The translations under genes were made by a program, and so were the position numbers. From the NCBI GenBank assembly GCA_030704615.1, contig CM060732.1, positions 1,364,001 to 1,428,000 of the forward strand: a stretch of DNA of 64,000 nucleotides, given 5' to 3'. The notes under the pieces were generated by a model, which was not told the origin of the DNA, made no database searches, and saw nothing but the letters and a program-made list of their open reading frames with translations. How positions within the stretch are numbered: the first letter of the stretch is position 1; every line of letters starts with the position of its first letter. This stretch comes from Takakia lepidozioides. Its lineage: Eukaryota > Streptophyta > Takakiopsida > Takakiales > Takakiaceae. Shown here piece after piece: positions 33,014 through 44,385 of the stretch.

Positions 33014-36000
33014 ATGCCGCGTGGAGAAGGGCGTGGCTCTCCTGAGAGAAACCCCACATCCAGACCGCGGCGGAAACTGAAGGCTTTGTACTACGGGCGG
33101 CGTCCAACCTCTCGCATGGCCAAACTGAAGCTCCAGCAGGAGATCCCATTGTCTTGCTCACAGCCCGCGCCAACTGAAGCCGAGCACTCTCAGGCAAGCC
33201 CCTTCCTCTTTCGCTTTGTGTAACATGTGCGGTCTTCTTCGCTTGTTTTTCGTTTGTTTTGGCATCTTCAGCCTGGCAGCCCTGGAAGTGCATGGTTGCA
33301 TCGCAAAAGCACGAGTTGGTGAGAAGAATAATCAAGGTCAGAGGGGTTAGAAAGGAGCCAGGTCGTTGCTGCATTGAGATTTGCAACAGGGTGCACACCT
33401 TCGCTGTAGATGACAGGTTGCATCCCGGAATGAAGGAAATCCATGCTGAGCTGAGAAGATTGTCTGGGCAGATGAAATGCCTTCAAAACATTTCACCCTG
33501 TTTTCCCGTCTTATTGAAATCGGGTTCATTTGTTCATCGTGTTTCATGTTCATTTCTGCAAGTTACTGGTTGAGTGAACCTTAGATAGTTTGCAATGCGT
33601 GTGCAAAGCCGGCAGCTCTGGAGAAGGCTGCTTCTGCATGTGATTCTTAGGCATTGCTTGGGTTTGTTTTCATTGTTGTTCCATGCCACTCCATACTTGG
33701 TTTTGTTTTGTTTTCATTGTTGTTCCACGATTGTTGCGATGGTGGTTGCGATGCTCGTTGCGATGGTGGTTTTCATTGCGATGTTGATTCTCACGATTGT
33801 TGGGGATGACAAAGTGACGACGAGCCTGACACGCTGGTGGTATCATTGATAGCTCCAACTGCTCGAGCAGTCACTCCAAAAGCCGCTACTCATCGCATGT
33901 TTGGATCGCCCAACTTGGGGCGGGAGGGCAAACTAAATCTTTCTCCTTTTGTTGGTGGACGGGAGGACCTGCAGCGAGAGTACGACAGAATAGGCATTCG
34001 GGAGGTTGGTGCACACGGCATGGCAGGTGAAGGGCGTCGGATGAGGACAGCAGATCCGGCAATGGAGGAAGCTGATGCACATGCAGTAGGGCCCGCCCAT
34101 GCAAAGAAGAAGAAGAAAGCCAAGCACATGCAATCCCCGGCAAGAGAGCCGTCACGGGCTGCAGAGGGGGGAGTGAGCAGGGTCGGCAAGGGTGTCAGTT
34201 TGCCTCAATCAAAGGTGGTCGTCCTGGAGGCCTCCCCTGCTGCTACCCCTAGTAAGAAACAGAAGGCCCGTGAGAGGGCAAAGGAGAGGGCAAAAGAATA
34301 GGCGAGACAAAAGGCTAGCTAGGAGGCAAGAGAAAAGGCCACTGAAGAGGCCAAGGGTGCCGAAATGACAGATGCCCATGTAAGCAAGGGACGCATAGAG
34401 ACGGTGGATCCCTCCAAGACACCACAAACAGGTAGTAACACACCGGTTACACCATCGCGGGTGGGAGCAGCCCCCACAATTACCCATACGGTGGAGACTA
34501 GAGGAGGGGAAAGAACACCACAAAGAGCACGGATTGTGGAAGTTCGAGGTGAAGCCGGGGAGAGGGCAGTAGAGATGGGGAGAGTGCTCGAGGTGGTTCT
34601 GGCGGTGGTTGACCATGTCGAGGACGACGAGAGGGAGCTTTCTGACCAGGATGACATCCTCCCGGACATCCCCAGGCCCCAAACCCGGAGCATACAGGCT
34701 GGATTTGGCGGTCCTGGTGGGCTGGCGGAGAACCCCCCTGCAACAGACGTCATGTCGGAGGCGGATATGAAGTTAGCCGCTGCCAAGATGTTGGAGGCAA
34801 CCCATAGCAACATTGGCAGGGTCCTGGGGGGCATGGTGTACCCGGCCAAGCTTTGGATTTCCCTTTGCCGCTTGGTTTCATTGCAGGTGGTGAGACCTGC
34901 CCTCCCAGGCGATATCGACAAGCTGAAATTCTCTTTCCGGGAGGGATATCGAATGGGGTCTGCCGCGTTTTACATTTCCATGGAGAACGACCATGGAGCT
35001 TCTCGTGCCCACACTTCCGATGAGGTGGACAAATGGGGTCCCCATTGGCAAAGGCGAAATGAGGAGTTCGAGAGATTGATTGCTACTGATCCTCTTTTCC
35101 AGCACTTGTCCGGAAAGATGTTTTACGTGTGGGACGGCAATCATCGCCTCCTGGCATGGATGGAGTACATAGCCCAAGCCCACCCCAACGACCTGGATTG
35201 GCATTTCACCGTGGAGTGTGTTGTGTTGAAGGTTGCGGGGCCCAAAGATCGCAGTCTTCTCAAAGCGGCAATGGCAGACATCAACTCGTAAGTTACAATG
35301 CCTCTTGCTTTGGTACTTTGAATTTGAAACAGTCATTTCATTGCCAATTGTCATATCTGTTGCAAATTCTCATTTCTGTATTGTTTAATGGAAATGTGGC
35401 ATTGCAGGGTGACTGAGAATGCCTTCATTGCCACCAACTTGTCCCATATGCTCTTCCGAGTGAAGGATGTTGGGAAGCAGGGGGTGCAAGAGTTTGCCAA
35501 TTCGCTCGACCTCCTGCGCAAGTCGGAGGCAAAGGCAGACAAAACCTGGTATAGGCTGAGCATGGACGCCATGGTGGACTACATATTTTGGGTAAAGCTC
35601 TTGATTGTTTTGTTCAGCTTATCTGTCTCTCCTCCCCCAATAGAAGAAAAAGTGTTGACCAAGATTTCTAATCTTATCTACGCATTCTTGACAGACGAAA
35701 ATTCAGCAGGATTTGGCACATGCACGGAGGTTCTACATGTAGTCAGAGGAGAAGAAACTAACCCTCCCGGCACTGGAATCGTATCTGAAAGCTGCGGAGG
35801 CGAAGGCCCGCATAAAGTACAAGTCGAGGATGGTAAAGTAGGTGGCCATAGCTGATCCCGCCCTTGGTGTCAACTTTCTAGTGGAGGTGGGGAAGCACTA
35901 CTCCCGCGCTCTGAAGCCCACAATGACATTGGAGAAGCTGCATCGTCTAGCCACATCTTGTGTGGATGCAACAGAAAAGGTTATACATTCTTAATCAAAT

Positions 36001-37821
36001 TGTCGTGGCATCAATTCGTTTTTGTGGTGTTTGGCGCTTACTAATATGCTGGGTGGTTGGACAGACCCGATGGCTCCAAATCTGGAATGGTTCCCAAAGT
36101 ACAAGGGACATGTGGAGCTTCCCCAAACCCGACAAACTGTCTGACCCCACATTCAACATGTGGATGAACCGCATGACCTGGTGGTTTCAAGTACTTTCCC
36201 AAGCTTCATTTGGGGCTTCTACTCTTGTATCGAATCGATTTATTGTATTTTTTGAGGAAAGCGGTTTGATGGAGAATCTCCATAGGTGACGAGGAATGCG
36301 CAAGAGCAACTTGACACACAAGCACATCAGTTCAAGCTGGAGATATCTGGTGAAGCAGAGAGCCTACGCGACTATGTGACGAAGTACTTTCTACTCTACA
36401 AAACCGACCTATTCTTTCGAGAGATACCCCATGCCCGTCGGAGCCACGAGTTCACCGACCAGCCGAACGCGGACAAAGCGGCAATGCGCCTTCTGTACAA
36501 GTACATACGCAATGTCTTTCTTTTTAGTCCCTACATTTCGAGGATGCAAGAGGCCTTATGTGGCGCATGAAAATTAGTTGAGAAGAAGTCCTTGGAAAAA
36601 TGGTGCCGAATTTCCGGATTCGGGCCCTGGGGGATGGCTATCCAGGGGGTGGCTGGCACTCAGTCTGGAAATTTTGCCCCATTTTTTCAGTTGCAAGCCC
36701 AGTTAGATCTGGGACTTAGCCATTTTCGGCCCCAACCTGGGAAAATGGCGCCGAATTTCCAGTTGAGGGCCCCGAAAATGGTTGTCCCTAGGGTGGCTGG
36801 CACCGAAACCGGAAATTCGGCGCCATTTTTCCAGTTCCGGGCCCAGTCAGTTCTGGGACTTAGCTATTTTCGGCCCCAACCTAGGAAAATGGTCATGGGG
36901 ACATGCTCGGATGTCCAAGGGCGGATTCTTAACCTCACATGCGGCACGAGTAAGCCTTCACGTGCACAGTTTGTCCCTTGGCCCGATTGCAATTGCATGC
37001 CGCATGCTACTAACCGCCCGCTTTGTCCCTCAGGTGCTTCAATGTGGGCAGGGACGTTGTTCGACAGGCATGTCCTTCGAGCCAGATACTGCCCTCCACA
37101 ACTCCGAACTTGCAGCGGTTGAACGTCTGCCGAAAGAGGAAGAGGCATCCTCAGAGGATGAGGAAGAATCCGACAAGGAGCAGGGGGAGGTACAAGTTGG
37201 GATCGAGGCCGAAGAGCCCCCGGTTTACGAGTGAGTGGTCGCATTGTAAGTTGCCTCCTGATTTCGTGAGGCACCTCCCTTCACTCTCTTATTTCATTGA
37301 AAGACCCTTTTTTGCTTCTGCTGGTATTGACATTCTTAAAGTGGATTTGTTCTTACTGCAGGATGTCAAGTACTGCAGGAGGGACGTCTACACCGCAGTT
37401 CATGGGCAGGAGGAATGTGCCTTTTTTTGCCAGGGGGGATTTCGTGCCTAGTCCAGAAAGGGACTACATCCTTCCTACTTATGCTGCCCGGCTTGCTTCG
37501 GTGTCCATTAGGAGGTCTTCCGAACCTAGTCGTGTACAGCAGATTTTAGACGAGGCAAGCCTCAAGAAAATGAAGATGAGGGAGGAAGAAGTAGCTATTA
37601 GAGCCCATCAGGCTCGTAGATTTGTCTTGGATTCTGCTGAGGAAAGTGGGGGAGAAGAGGCAGAAGATTCCCAGGAGGTGAGGTGGACAGTCCCCCAAGG
37701 AGAGGACGAAATTTTTGAGAGGCATAGTGGAACTGATGCATCACAGAGCTCGGAGGATGGGGGGGATGAGGGGGATGAGGAGGAAGGTGGGGCAAGTTCC
37801 TCGGAGGGTGTAGGAGAATAG
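33014..37821 (+). pseudogene. ParB-like / DNA methyltransferase-like gene, copy B, internally deleted
   Basis: Exon 1 starts at ATG 33014 (MPRGEGRGSPERNP, RRKLKALYYGRRP). Exon 2 (about 33860-35287) is far longer than in copy A: a charged low-complexity region with KKKKKAKH, then the ParB-like part ending MFYVWDGNHRLLAWMEYI. Further exons: 3, 35408-35591; 4, 35696-35979; 5, 36065-36190; 6, 36286-36500; a remnant of 8 ending NLTCGTS near 36952; 9, 37034-37230; 10, 37362-37821. Exon 7 (candidate motif IV) and most of exon 8 are missing, replaced by palindrome array VII. Two TAG codons in exon 2 (34302-34330) stand where copy C has CAG, exon 4 has two more stops and exon 9 a frameshift. Exon 10 is conserved (RRNVPFFARGDF, VRWTVPQGEDEIFE). 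The acidic tail and basic patches suggest a nuclear protein; this is inference. Confidence 0.6.
36597..36893. repeat. Palindrome array VII at the deletion junction of copy B
   Basis: Four units with arms GGAAAAATGG / CGAATTTCC and filler such as CTTAGCCATTTTCGGCCCCAACC lie between exon 6 and the exon 8 remnant. The two arms are unlike each other and neighbouring units alternate in orientation. Same dialect as array VIII in intron 6 of copy C. Confidence 0.8.
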
Positions 37822-37884
37822 TGCCCATTCCGGCTATGACAGTTATGACACACTTGTATAGATGTGGCTTGCCACAAAATTTGC

Positions 37885-37890
37885 AATAAA
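37885..37890 (+). terminator. AATAAA polyadenylation signal of copy B
   Basis: Hexamer 64 bp past the stop codon of exon 10. Confidence 0.55.
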
Positions 37891-37996
37891 AATGTTGCAT
37901 TTCATTGTTATGACGAGTCCACTGGTTCCACATTCCAACTTCACATGACCCTATTTATGTGCCTCCTAACCCTATTTCCGTGGACACACAATGGTC

Positions 37997-38033
37997 CACT
38001 CATGCTCATGCCGCTCATGAAATAACAGCCCCC
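37997..38033 (-). repeat. CATGAGC-type terminal motif, copy 4, inverted
   Basis: Read on the minus strand: GGCTGTTATTTCATGAGC then GGCATGAGC and ATGAGTGG. It lies about 170 bp after copy B's stop and abuts the F-box fragment. With the copy at 27982 it forms an inverted pair about 10 kb apart. Confidence 0.55.
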
Positions 38034-38449
38034 ATGTAGCCTCTAGGATACTGTCCGCAAACCAAAAGCTGAGTTCCTGTAACTGCCGACTCCTTGTCAG
38101 AAACTTCAAAGGTATAATCCATAGGGCAGCCTGGCAGACAACGCCAACGCGTACTAACGGAATCAAACGTCCACCACTTCCGTGCACTTATGAGAGGCTG
38201 TACATTGTGTGCAGGACCAGCCAACATGTAAATCCATTCCTCCTTGATCTCTACCCATTTGCGAGTCTCAAGGATGTCGTTGCGGCCTTCGTCATCAACC
38301 ACCGCTAGCGCATTTTGCCATTTCTTACAACCACCTTTCAACAGTAAATAATAATAACGAGGCACCCGTGCAACGCATTCTAGTGTCACATGGTCTGTCA
38401 ATCCCGGAATCAAGGAGTTGTCCTTCGACTGGTCCTCCGGCTCTGCCAT
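38015..38449 (-). pseudogene. Truncated F-box/kelch protein gene
   Basis: A 144-codon frame from ATG 38449 reads LIPGLTDHVTLECVARVPRY (F-box), EEWIYMLAGP (the usual block after the F-box in plant F-box/kelch proteins), WRCLPGCP and DKESAVTGTQLLVCG (the lead into the first kelch repeat). Full members run to about 350-450 residues with several kelch repeats; this one ends at GAVIS, exactly where the CATGAGC terminal motif begins. The expected continuation of the family is GAVIW plus the kelch blades. F-box proteins of this class select substrates for SCF ubiquitin ligases. The gene is cut off and presumably non-functional, unless a downstream exon is joined by splicing that I cannot see. Confidence 0.65.
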
Positions 38450-41400
38450 TGCTAGAATTCCATTTTATTTATGATTTCTTACTATGATTTCGTACTAAAC
38501 TTCATAAAATATATACTAATGTACATAAAATGTGCTATTCTAAATTATGATCCGAAACAGTGATCGACACTTAGCCAGTGTGAGCCTACGCTCACGCTTA
38601 GTGGGCAAAACGTGAGCCCAGCTCATAGGCTCACGGGGCTAGGCTCACGCCGTAGCTACGCTGACTGCAATCTTACCACATATACCGATCCAACCAATAC
38701 TAACACACATCCACCCATGTTCCATAAATACTATACGTACTCTCCCACATCAATTGTACCAATACACAAAGACCCGGCCCGCCCATACCCCGGGTAACAC
38801 AACTATACTGATATGAACTCACTCTTCCCTCCATCCACCAACTCTACACAACATACAACTCCCACTTACCCTGCCTCATTGCCCACCCCTGGAGTATATT
38901 ATACACCCCCCCCCCCCCCCCCCCCCCTCATGCATTCCTCCGTATAACCCCCAAAACAGACTATACGATTCCTCACCATGTAAAACCATGTATACTCAAA
39001 ACTCACCTATATATCCACCTCCATATCTATATATTCATATACTCATACATCCGCCTTCATATTTATCCGGCTTAGGCGGAAGTCTTCTCTATTTTCTCTG
39101 ATTTGTGATTTGTCGAGTCATATACTACAAGTCAAGAAATTTCATAATATTCTCTTTGGTGGATCTAATTTGAATAATGAAGGGAAAATTGGCTTAAGCT
39201 TTGCAATGGTGAATGACGAATCACCCAAAGTGCTTGATGATATAGGTTGTAGCAGCCTATAGCTTAGAGAGAAGAGTTCCTGAATGTGGATCTAATACTT
39301 GATGTTCAGTGACTATCTTGTGATTTGACAAGTCGTATATAATCAAGAAACTTTTCATCGTATATTTTTTTGGAAGGAAGGATTTAAAAAAATAAGTTTG
39401 ATGTATGTTTGTGTACTTATATATTGCTTAGTGATGAGGCACACTGTTTCATGATATGTCACATATTCTCAATTTTAATTAACTCGAATGATGTTCGGCA
39501 TTATTCTTATTGTCATAGGTGTAACGTATATTGTACATTTTCTGTTGTGGAAGTTATTATACAGCTTATTTTCTGATGAGGTCACAAATGGAGAGAGAGA
39601 ATGCATCAGAGATCCTTGTCTTGCCTATAGGGGTATACCTGGAAGATACCTTTTATTCCTTCACATTCCCAGCTGAATGTACAATCACTAAAAGATAACA
39701 GTGAAAAGCTGCGAACTTGGTTTGCACGGTCTCATGCAAATCTACATAATATTGATTGGAGCCACAATCACATTTTTGTAAATGGACATAATGCTCGAAC
39801 ATAGCTTACAAGGACGAAGCAAACCATGAAAATGCCCAATTATACTGACAAGGAGCTATAGAAGTATATCAAACTCTATATCAAACTTTTGACATCAATA
39901 AAGACCTCAAGAAATATTCACAGCACAATTTAGTAATCTATAAAATAAAACTCATTGTCACATCGAAATTTTCATACAAGTGCAATTGACATGTTAAAAA
40001 TTACAATCAATTAAAATACATTGATTTTAGGTCACTTGTCAGATGACATTGGGTTGATTGCCAATTATTGTCCTAATAGAAATCCCTGAGCTAAGATTAT
40101 TGTTGATGCCTTTCATTCTAATCATCGCCGTACAATCCCAATTATGGCATCGTCATCAGAGAAACCATCCAACTCCTAACCCTCTTAACTAGCAAAATCG
40201 TCAATGTATGAATCATCATTCTCCCCATCTCAATCACTACTATAATCTAAATCTAGAATGAGGGCATTTTCATTCAACAACTCAATGACAAGATATCTCC
40301 TGCGTTCTTGGTTAATACAGTTTGGAAGAATATGTCATGTGGTATGTTAGAAATGTTGTCAATAGCACCAAACACATCATAATGATCAAGACCAATGTGG
40401 TGAAAACCCCAATGTTTCCTAAAATCACAGAGAAGCATATTTTCCCAAATCTCGTATGTAATTTTCAAATGTAACTCCATGCCTCATGTGATAAATGTGA
40501 GGGTGCACTCCATTGAACCAAACAACAAAGCTCACAATCCCTAGTTTACGCAAGAGCGTTCTAGTGCTCTCTACACGGCCTGCTCGATGGTGGGCGGGTC
40601 ACTTCACCCCCTGTCCTTCAACCTGACCTACCAATTGCGGGTACCCGCTGGGCTCCAGCACCGCTGCCTAAGATTCGGGTAGTGAGCAAGACATATCCAT
40701 GGACAATCTGCACGCAATTCACAATTTGGGCCGCATAGATTGCCATAACTCCCTGCCATTTGTACCAATCATCCTCAAGCACATGCCATTGGAAAGCCCT
40801 TGTTGAGGGCTACAATTTCTTTCTCTACTAAATGAATAAGATATAGATTCAAAAAGATATAGGGATTTGAAAAACAATGAACAACCCATTTTGGCTGCAG
40901 GTGCCTCTATTGCACCGGGGGAAGCGGGGAGCGCCAATGGAGGTGGGGAGCAGAGGGAGGGGAGCCACTCCCTTCTTTGCCGGCGTCCCATGAAGAACCC
41001 GAAAAAGGGACGAGCAGACATTCTTCTCAATATGCATGGGATCTAGAAGATGGCGAATCTTCAGGTCCTACATATATCCCCACCCACAAATACTTACACA
41101 AATTTTTTTACGTGAAAGTGACAATGCAACGCATACCAAATGTGCAATATCACATGCATACATAGGGATATTGATGGTGTTTTTGTGGAATATGTACAGC
41201 CCAATATGACAACTCGTAGAAGATTGATGACGGGCACGTCTACTTCACCGTCCGTGCCCGCATGGGCTTCCTTCCATCGGTCCTCCCAAAACTGCCCGGA
41301 TGGTGTCATGGGGGGGGGGGGCTCATAGGAAATACCATTTTTTAATACAAGTGGGGACAAACATGGTAATCATACACCAATCAGAAGGATAGCCTTAGAA

Positions 41401-42217
41401 CAAGTGATGAGGAAAAAAAAAAAAAAAAAAATGTCAAGTAAAAAAATTATTATTTTTTGGGTCGAGTTTTGGAGATGGATAACGAAAAATACCTAAACAC
41501 AACACTGAGATGGATGAGATAATGAAGTAATAATGTAGTTGACAATTTGCTTAGAAAGTATGGAAGCACTATTTGTACCAATGGTTGGAGTTCCATTACA
41601 AACTTACAATTGTTTAATGTCATGCTCGTATGTCTTACCGGGGAACAATTTTTGGGATCTCTGGACACCAGCGGTGAGAAGAAAGATGCACATTATCAAT
41701 ATTCAGTTATCAATTGATGAGATTGAAGGTGATAAAATCATGTATTGGACAATGCCATTAACATAAGAAACACTACGACCTTGTTAATGAAACAATATCC
41801 CCACTTGTACTACCAAGGGTGACTTCATAATTAGCATGATTCAACATAACACATACCAATAAATGTTTCGAGACCAAGAAGAGTCTTCATGACATGGTGT
41901 AAGGATCCATTGACTCTCTGCCCTAGTTAACCCTTAAACGACAGTGTGACTTGATTCAGATTGCGACATTTTTCATCCACAATCGCGTTTTCATGGATGA
42001 AATTAAATGGAAATGATTCTTGAACCAAAAATCTAGCGCACATCGACATGCACATGTAAGAATTAATTTTGCACGAAAAATCATAAAAGCGCGCCGTATA
42101 GGGATCTTTGAGTGCAAAGGGAATCAAGAATCAGTCGACTATCATGGTTTTGGTCATGGTTAACTAAAATTACCTACTTCTAGTTAACTAGGATATTTTG
42201 GATATTTATATTTGTAT

Positions 42218-42605
42218 TATGTGTGTTGGGACTTCATTTGGTCTCATATGCCTCGAGTGAGGTATCAAGCCTCACTTGGGACATGGGGATGGGTTTTCCC
42301 CTTGTGAGGGTTGAGGAGGCTCATCTTCTTTCTTGTAATTGAGCCTCCATGAGTCTCTCTCACCTCCATAGCTCTAGGTATTGAGAGGAGTGTGTTGAGG
42401 GCTTTATAGGGTGGATTCCTTTAGCAAAGGTGTCCTAGGCTTGACTTAGTTTATGTGCTTGAGTGGATTCATGAGTGGAGTGTTTCCATTGTGTTCACTT
42501 TCATTATCTATTGTGGCATAGCTTTCTAGGACTATATGCTAGGAAGTGTGGTTGGACAACGATGTATGTTGTGGCACGATGCTAATTAGGAGCACGACAC
42601 GACGT
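42218..42605 (+). repeat. Single divergent copy of the 475-bp LTR-like unit
   Basis: It begins near TGTGTTGGGACTTC and ends GGAGCACGACA. It shares, in order, GAGGCTCATCTTC / TTGAGCCTC, GTGGATTCC, GGCTTGACTT, TGTGGTTGGACAACGATGTA and GCACGACA with the tandem units at 29400-31014. A solo LTR of a related element is the simplest reading; I cannot confirm target duplications. Confidence 0.45.
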
Positions 42606-42940
42606 ATCCAACAGGATTGACTATGCCCATGTGACTGGTGAGATAGTCCACAACAGCTGCCATTGCCAGTGGGGGTAGTGTGTGATTGCCTGTTGTCTGC
42701 CAATATGGAAGTGTATCTAATATCCACCCTACATCCATTTGCATCCATTTATGATTTCATGGGGGCCCTCTCAATTAGTTCCTCGGTTTTGAATAACGTG
42801 GCCTTGCAACATTCGGTCAGAAAATATACCCGGTCCGGTAGCAATTCGCCTAACTTGGCAAGGGATGCACATTTCATTCAAAAGATGATCTCTTGCTCTC
42901 AAATTTTTGGAAAGGGTTTTGGTTTTCACTATCCATTGAG

Positions 42941-43130
42941 CAAGTAGCCCAGTGGTTGGGTATTTGTGCCTTGCCTGTGCATAACCGTGTATAACCGGGG
43001 TGATCCTGGGTTAAATCCTTCAACATGTGCCTTCAAGTGTCGAGTGGCCCCTCGATGGGCTGTGTGTTGAGCAGTAAACTCTGTAAATTCATTGTACATT
43101 AAAGAAACTTTATCTTTATCTTTATCCAAC
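42941..43130 (+). mobile_element. tRNA-derived SINE
   Basis: TAGCCCAGTGG (42945-42955) is an exact pol III A box, and GGGTTAAATCC (43008-43018) is a B box with one mismatch. An unrelated body follows, then TTGTACATTAAAGAAA and a (CTTTAT)n tail at 43108-43127. A tRNA-like head, short length (about 190 bp) and a simple-repeat tail are typical of plant SINEs. Target duplications are not clear. Confidence 0.65.
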
Positions 43131-44385
43131 GTGGACTCTTACATAACACACAATAACTGTAATTGAAATTAGAATTCCATTTAGAATTTGCAGTCCCCGT
43201 GGGATGCTTAGAGACCCAGTGGCTATGAATGCCAATTTACCCCCCCCCCCCCCCCCAATTCACATACAAAACAACCCATAGTTTTTATGGGATTTTGGGT
43301 CTCATTTTTGAGACACCGCCTTGAAGGTGCCACATATTCTGAATATGGTGGACATTTTTGAGGGAAAATTCAACCCAATATAGAAAATGTATGGTCAAAC
43401 CCAAAAAATTTCCTTCATTTCTCCAGGGAACTTGAAACAGTCATTTTTATTTTTGTTATAATCTGTCAATTACAATGGTGAAATCTGCTGCTATTTATGA
43501 GCATGTGGATGTGGTAGTTACATATGGATTTATAAGGCTCAATTATGTGGATGATTGTGGGTAAGAAGTTACACCCTCATCCATGAAGGTATGTACAGTT
43601 TTGGGGGTGGCCCACCAAAAATTAGTTGGTCGTTTAAGGGTTAAGGACAAAAGCATAAACACCTTAGAAACATGATAGGATTGTTGTGTAAATGCAATAG
43701 ATAATAAAATTATAAAGTTAGCTTTGCATCATCTTCAAAACTCCCTTCTACTAAAGAGAAAAACTCTAAACTACTCTTCTAGTTGGCATTAACATATTAT
43801 GTCAGTAATGCGTCAAACCCTCTACTCTATGCCCACCACATGGTGGAGTCTCTTATTTACGTTAACTTCAGTCTCCCTGTTTAATTTTTAGCTGCAGTAA
43901 TATCATGGTGAATGACGTCGGATCAAAGTGATGCCTGAAGAAAAATGATCAGAAATCCAATTTCTGAACACAAACTCACTTTTAGATTAATAAAAAAAAA
44001 ATCACGTGATTTTATAGGAATTAAGTTTGGCAGTAAATACGTTCAAACAAAATGGGTGGCCCGTCTGGGTTGCCCTGAACCTAACCCTTGTTAGAGAGGA
44101 CACGCCACGTTTGGCCTCCCTGCTTGCCATCTCCCAGCTCTCATCCGTGCCACACACAGACTCAAGCTATTTCCTACCCCACACATCCTCTTTGCCCTCA
44201 TCATTATTATTTCCCCGCTACTAGACACATGTGATATCTACTTTGAATCTCACTCTCTTTCCCAGATCCGTTCTCTGCTACGCAACCTACATAAACTGCC
44301 CCCGCTCCCCAACAATTACCTAGCCCCTCCATACCACCTCTCTGAATTACAGTCCTCGCTTCAACTCCTATAATCCAAACCCGGA

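Larger units (their letters stand above)
38450..44050. other. AT-rich intergenic block, no gene seen
   Basis: Composition becomes clearly AT-rich relative to both sides. Stops are dense and no frame is longer than about 95 codons. Contents are homopolymers (C at 38906-38927 and 43240-43256, G at 41310-41321, A at 41413-41431), a GCTCACG-rich patch at 38580-38660, an LTR-like segment at 42218-42605 and a SINE at 42941-43130. Confidence 0.6.
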
